From Mycobacterium lacus (GTDB lineage: Bacteria > Actinomycetota > Actinomycetes > Mycobacteriales > Mycobacteriaceae): a stretch of DNA of 64,000 bases. Below, piece by piece: positions 62,112 through 64,000 of this stretch. A program made the translations under genes and the position numbers. The stretch's first letter is position 1. Each line of letters begins with the position of its first letter. The notes below the pieces were generated by a model. The model saw only the letters and a list, made by a program, of their open reading frames with translations. It was not told where the DNA came from and ran no database searches. Where the stretch lies: NCBI RefSeq assembly GCF_010731535.1, contig NZ_AP022581.1, positions 3,667,952 through 3,731,951 on the forward strand, read 5' to 3'.

Positions 62112-62830
62112 GTCGCCTCCCGGAGTTGGGTTGCATCGATTCGCTCCGCCAGTTCGGTGGCGAAGTCGTGGTAGGCGGCGCGCAGCCGGGCGCCGGGCCA
62201 ATCAGCGGGCAGCAGTTCGGCGGGCAGCATCGGATCGGTGAGCAGGTGGCGCACCATCGCGGCGGCCACCACGAACCGGCCGGGAATGTCACAGGCTCGG
62301 GCCATCTCTTCGAGCAACCGCTGGCCGGCCTCGGCCCACTCGGCCAGATTCCACAGTCGCCCGGCCAGCTCGGCGGGTGCGTCGTCGCGTGCCCTCAACA
62401 CCCGGACGCGGGCCGCGACGTCGGGCTCCAGCTCCAGGTCGAGGTTGTCGGGGCGCATCCACACCCCTTCGCGCAGTTCACCGAAACGCTTGTCGTGCAT
62501 GGTGGTTCGTAGCGTGGCACGGCTGCGGGCATCGGTGCCGACGCTGGTGACGATCACGATGTGCCAGTATCCGCGCCAGGACCGGGCCCGGGGGCGCATC
62601 GCATCGTCCTGCCGACGCTGGCGGGCGAGCAGCCGATCCGAAAGCCGGTAGCCGTCGGCGGACCGGATCAGGTCACCGGCGCCGACCATGCGGGTCAGCG
62701 CGACCCGCAACGCGGTCTCTTTGATGCCGAAATCGTTTGTCAGGCTAATCAATTCGCTCGCGCTGGCCCACGCGGGATGGGCACCGAGCAGCACGGACAG
62801 CACCACCGAGCGGGCTGTCATGTTCGGCAT
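62108..62830 (-). CDS. PaaX-family transcriptional regulator (Rv0674 homologue)
   Basis: The 240-residue protein starts MTARSVVLSVLLGAHPAWASASELISLTNDFGIKETALRVALTRMV, the N-terminal winged-helix of PaaX-like repressors, which in other bacteria respond to phenylacetyl-CoA, and has the C-terminal domain with LPAELLPADWPGARLRAAYHDF. Placed between two crotonase genes, it may control their acyl-CoA pathway. It has the M. tuberculosis length. Confidence 0.9.
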   Translation of the reverse strand: MPNMTARSVVLSVLLGAHPAWASASELISLTNDFGIKETALRVALTRMVGAGDLIRSADGYRLSDRLLARQRRQDDAMRPRARSWRGYWHIVIVTSVGTDARSRATLRTTMHDKRFGELREGVWMRPDNLDLELEPDVAARVRVLRARDDAPAELAGRLWNLAEWAEAGQRLLEEMARACDIPGRFVVAAAMVRHLLTDPMLPAELLPADWPGARLRAAYHDFATELAERIDATQLREAT

Positions 62831-62834
62831 GGCC

Positions 62835-63773
62835 TTAGACCTGCGATGCTCGACGGCCGTAGTCACCGAAGGGCTCGTCACGGTGGCGCACCGCTTCCCG
62901 GAAGCCGTGCTCAACCGCGTCGGCGACGAAGGCATGCCCCTCGGGCGTGTGCCGGGCGACGCCGTCGAACACGGTGCTGACCATCCTGCTGATGGCCACA
63001 CCTTGTTGCAGCAGAGCGGAATTGAGCGCGAGTTTGATCATGATCAGCTGGTTGACCGGCAGTGCGGCGATGCGCGCTACGAGCCGCTCGGTGCGCTCGT
63101 CGAGGTCCTTCGGATCCGGCGCCTCAACCGCCAGACCCCACTCGGCGGCTTGTGCGCCGGTGATGCAATCGCCGGCGAGCAGCAGCCGTTTGGCGCGCTG
63201 GTCACCGAGCCGGTGCGCCCACAGGCCGGCGGCCGGCACCCCCCACGCCCGGGTCGGGGGGTAGCCGATCTTGGCGTCGGCGGCGGCTATCACCTGATCG
63301 GCGTGCAGGGCGATGTCGGTGCCGCCCGCCACACAGTAGCCGTGGATCTTGACCACCGTCGGCTTGTCGGCATGCATCAGGCTGGAGAACCCGCGCACGA
63401 AGCGGCTCATCATCTGGTAGTCGATCATCGGGTCCCACGGCTGATTGGGCAGGTGGTTGGCGGCCTGGGTCTTGCCGTCCAGCACCGTGCCTTTGTATGC
63501 CTCACCGCCGCCCGCCGACGACGACCCCTCGGCGTAGGCGGACAGGTCGAATCCGGCGCAGAAGCCCTCGCCGCGACCCGACACCAGGATGACGTGGACG
63601 TTTGGGTCCAGATCGGCACGTTCCACCAACGCCGATAGCTCCAGCGGGGTATCGGCGACGATCGCGTTGCCCTTCTCCGGGCGGTTGAAGGTGATCCGCG
63701 CGACCCGGCCGGTGACCTCGTAGGTCATCGTTTTCAGGTTGTCGAAATCGACCGGCCTGATCGTGTGCGTCAT
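62835..63773 (-). CDS. echA4: Enoyl-CoA hydratase
   Basis: A 312-residue crotonase-family member with NRPEKGNAI, CAGFDLSAYAEG and the oxyanion-hole region KIHGYCVAGGTDIALHADQVIAAADAKIGYPPTRAWG. It is a longer form than housekeeping hydratases, with an insertion around residues 80-115. The ATG at 63773 overlaps the fadE8 stop by 4 bases. Confidence 0.92.
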   Translation of the reverse strand: MTHTIRPVDFDNLKTMTYEVTGRVARITFNRPEKGNAIVADTPLELSALVERADLDPNVHVILVSGRGEGFCAGFDLSAYAEGSSSAGGGEAYKGTVLDGKTQAANHLPNQPWDPMIDYQMMSRFVRGFSSLMHADKPTVVKIHGYCVAGGTDIALHADQVIAAADAKIGYPPTRAWGVPAAGLWAHRLGDQRAKRLLLAGDCITGAQAAEWGLAVEAPDPKDLDERTERLVARIAALPVNQLIMIKLALNSALLQQGVAISRMVSTVFDGVARHTPEGHAFVADAVEHGFREAVRHRDEPFGDYGRRASQV

Positions 63774-64000
63774 CCCTTGACTAGAGCACGTTCGAGGATC
63801 GGCGCGAGATCCAATCCGGTCGGCATGGTGCCGAACGCCCGGCCCCACCGCCCGTCGAGCCGGGTCGCCAGGAACGCCTCGGCGACGGCTGGATGGCCGT
63901 GACGCACCAGCAGCGAACCCTGCAGCGCCAGGCAGATGTCCTCGGCGATCCTGCGGGCTCGGTAACCGACGGTTTCCAGATCCTCAAGTTGCGGTCGCAA
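63770..64000 (-). CDS. fadE8: Acyl-CoA dehydrogenase, C-terminal end (cut by the window)
   Basis: Only the last 76 codons are inside the window and the frame is open at the edge. The end (LDGRWGRAFGTMPTGLDLAPILERALVKG) and its overlap with echA4 match the fadE8-echA4 order of M. tuberculosis. It is an FAD enzyme for alpha-beta dehydrogenation of acyl-CoA in a short operon with echA4, a regulator and echA5. Confidence 0.8.
   Translation of the reverse strand: MRPQLEDLETVGYRARRIAEDICLALQGSLLVRHGHPAVAEAFLATRLDGRWGRAFGTMPTGLDLAPILERALVKG

Noticed and set aside
1..64000. CRISPR arrays, tRNA or rRNA genes
   Set aside because: No regular repeat-spacer pattern, tRNA-like cloverleaf or rRNA sequence was noticed on either strand.

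Overview
The window comes from a slow-growing Mycobacterium close to the M. tuberculosis lineage. GC content is high. Most genes match the M. tuberculosis block Rv0672-Rv0723 in order and in protein length, written here in reverse orientation, so almost every core gene is on the minus strand. A complete tuberculosinyl-adenosine type terpene cluster (Rv3377c-Rv3383c homologues) also points to that lineage. The exact species cannot be read from the sequence.

Layout in window order: an IS110-family element sitting inside the terminator of the spc ribosomal operon (1-1743); the spc operon rplO to rplN (1746-5914) with its own promoter (6057-6085); a complete type I Wadjet plasmid-defence operon jetA-jetB-jetC-jetD (6137-12760); a DUF4436 membrane protein, a formylglycine-generating enzyme, a decayed DUF4436 copy, a lipoprotein and the arylsulfatase AtsA (12834-18693); a small accessory locus with a cytochrome P450, a 49-residue ORF, two homologous 26-residue peptides and a divergent methyltransferase (18811-24631), split by a 2.66-kb IS21-family element; the S10 operon rpsQ to rpsJ (24982-30762). 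Then comes an island between rpsJ and the mycofactocin genes: nucleoside hydrolase and HAD phosphatase (31662-33382), a second copy of the same IS21 element nested in the remains of a different IS21 element (33700-37200), and the terpene-nucleoside cluster idsB-lytB1-dxs2-Rv3378c-Rv3377c (37220-43516). The mycofactocin operon mftA-G with mftR and two associated oxidoreductases (44213-53762) follows, then a frameshifted SHOCT protein, tuf, fusA, rpsG and rpsL (53901-59147), and finally a TetR regulator, two DUF3060 proteins, echA5, a PaaX-like regulator, echA4 and the 3' end of fadE8 (59511-64000).

Functional groups: idsB, lytB1 and dxs2 can supply geranylgeranyl diphosphate through the MEP pathway; the Rv3377c homologue cyclises it to tuberculosinyl diphosphate and the Rv3378c homologue transfers that group to adenosine. 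The mft genes make and use the redox cofactor mycofactocin. AtsA needs the formylglycine enzyme encoded just downstream of it. Wadjet cuts closed circular plasmids.

The best candidate for an undescribed system is the peptide-P450-methyltransferase locus at 20.0-24.6 kb. Two 26-residue peptides share 11 of their first 15 residues but only 2 of their last 11, each has a strong ribosome binding site, and each lies downstream of a copy of an 18-bp GTCC-N10-GGAC element. This is the layout of a small modified-peptide (RiPP-like) or signalling system; its product and function are unknown.
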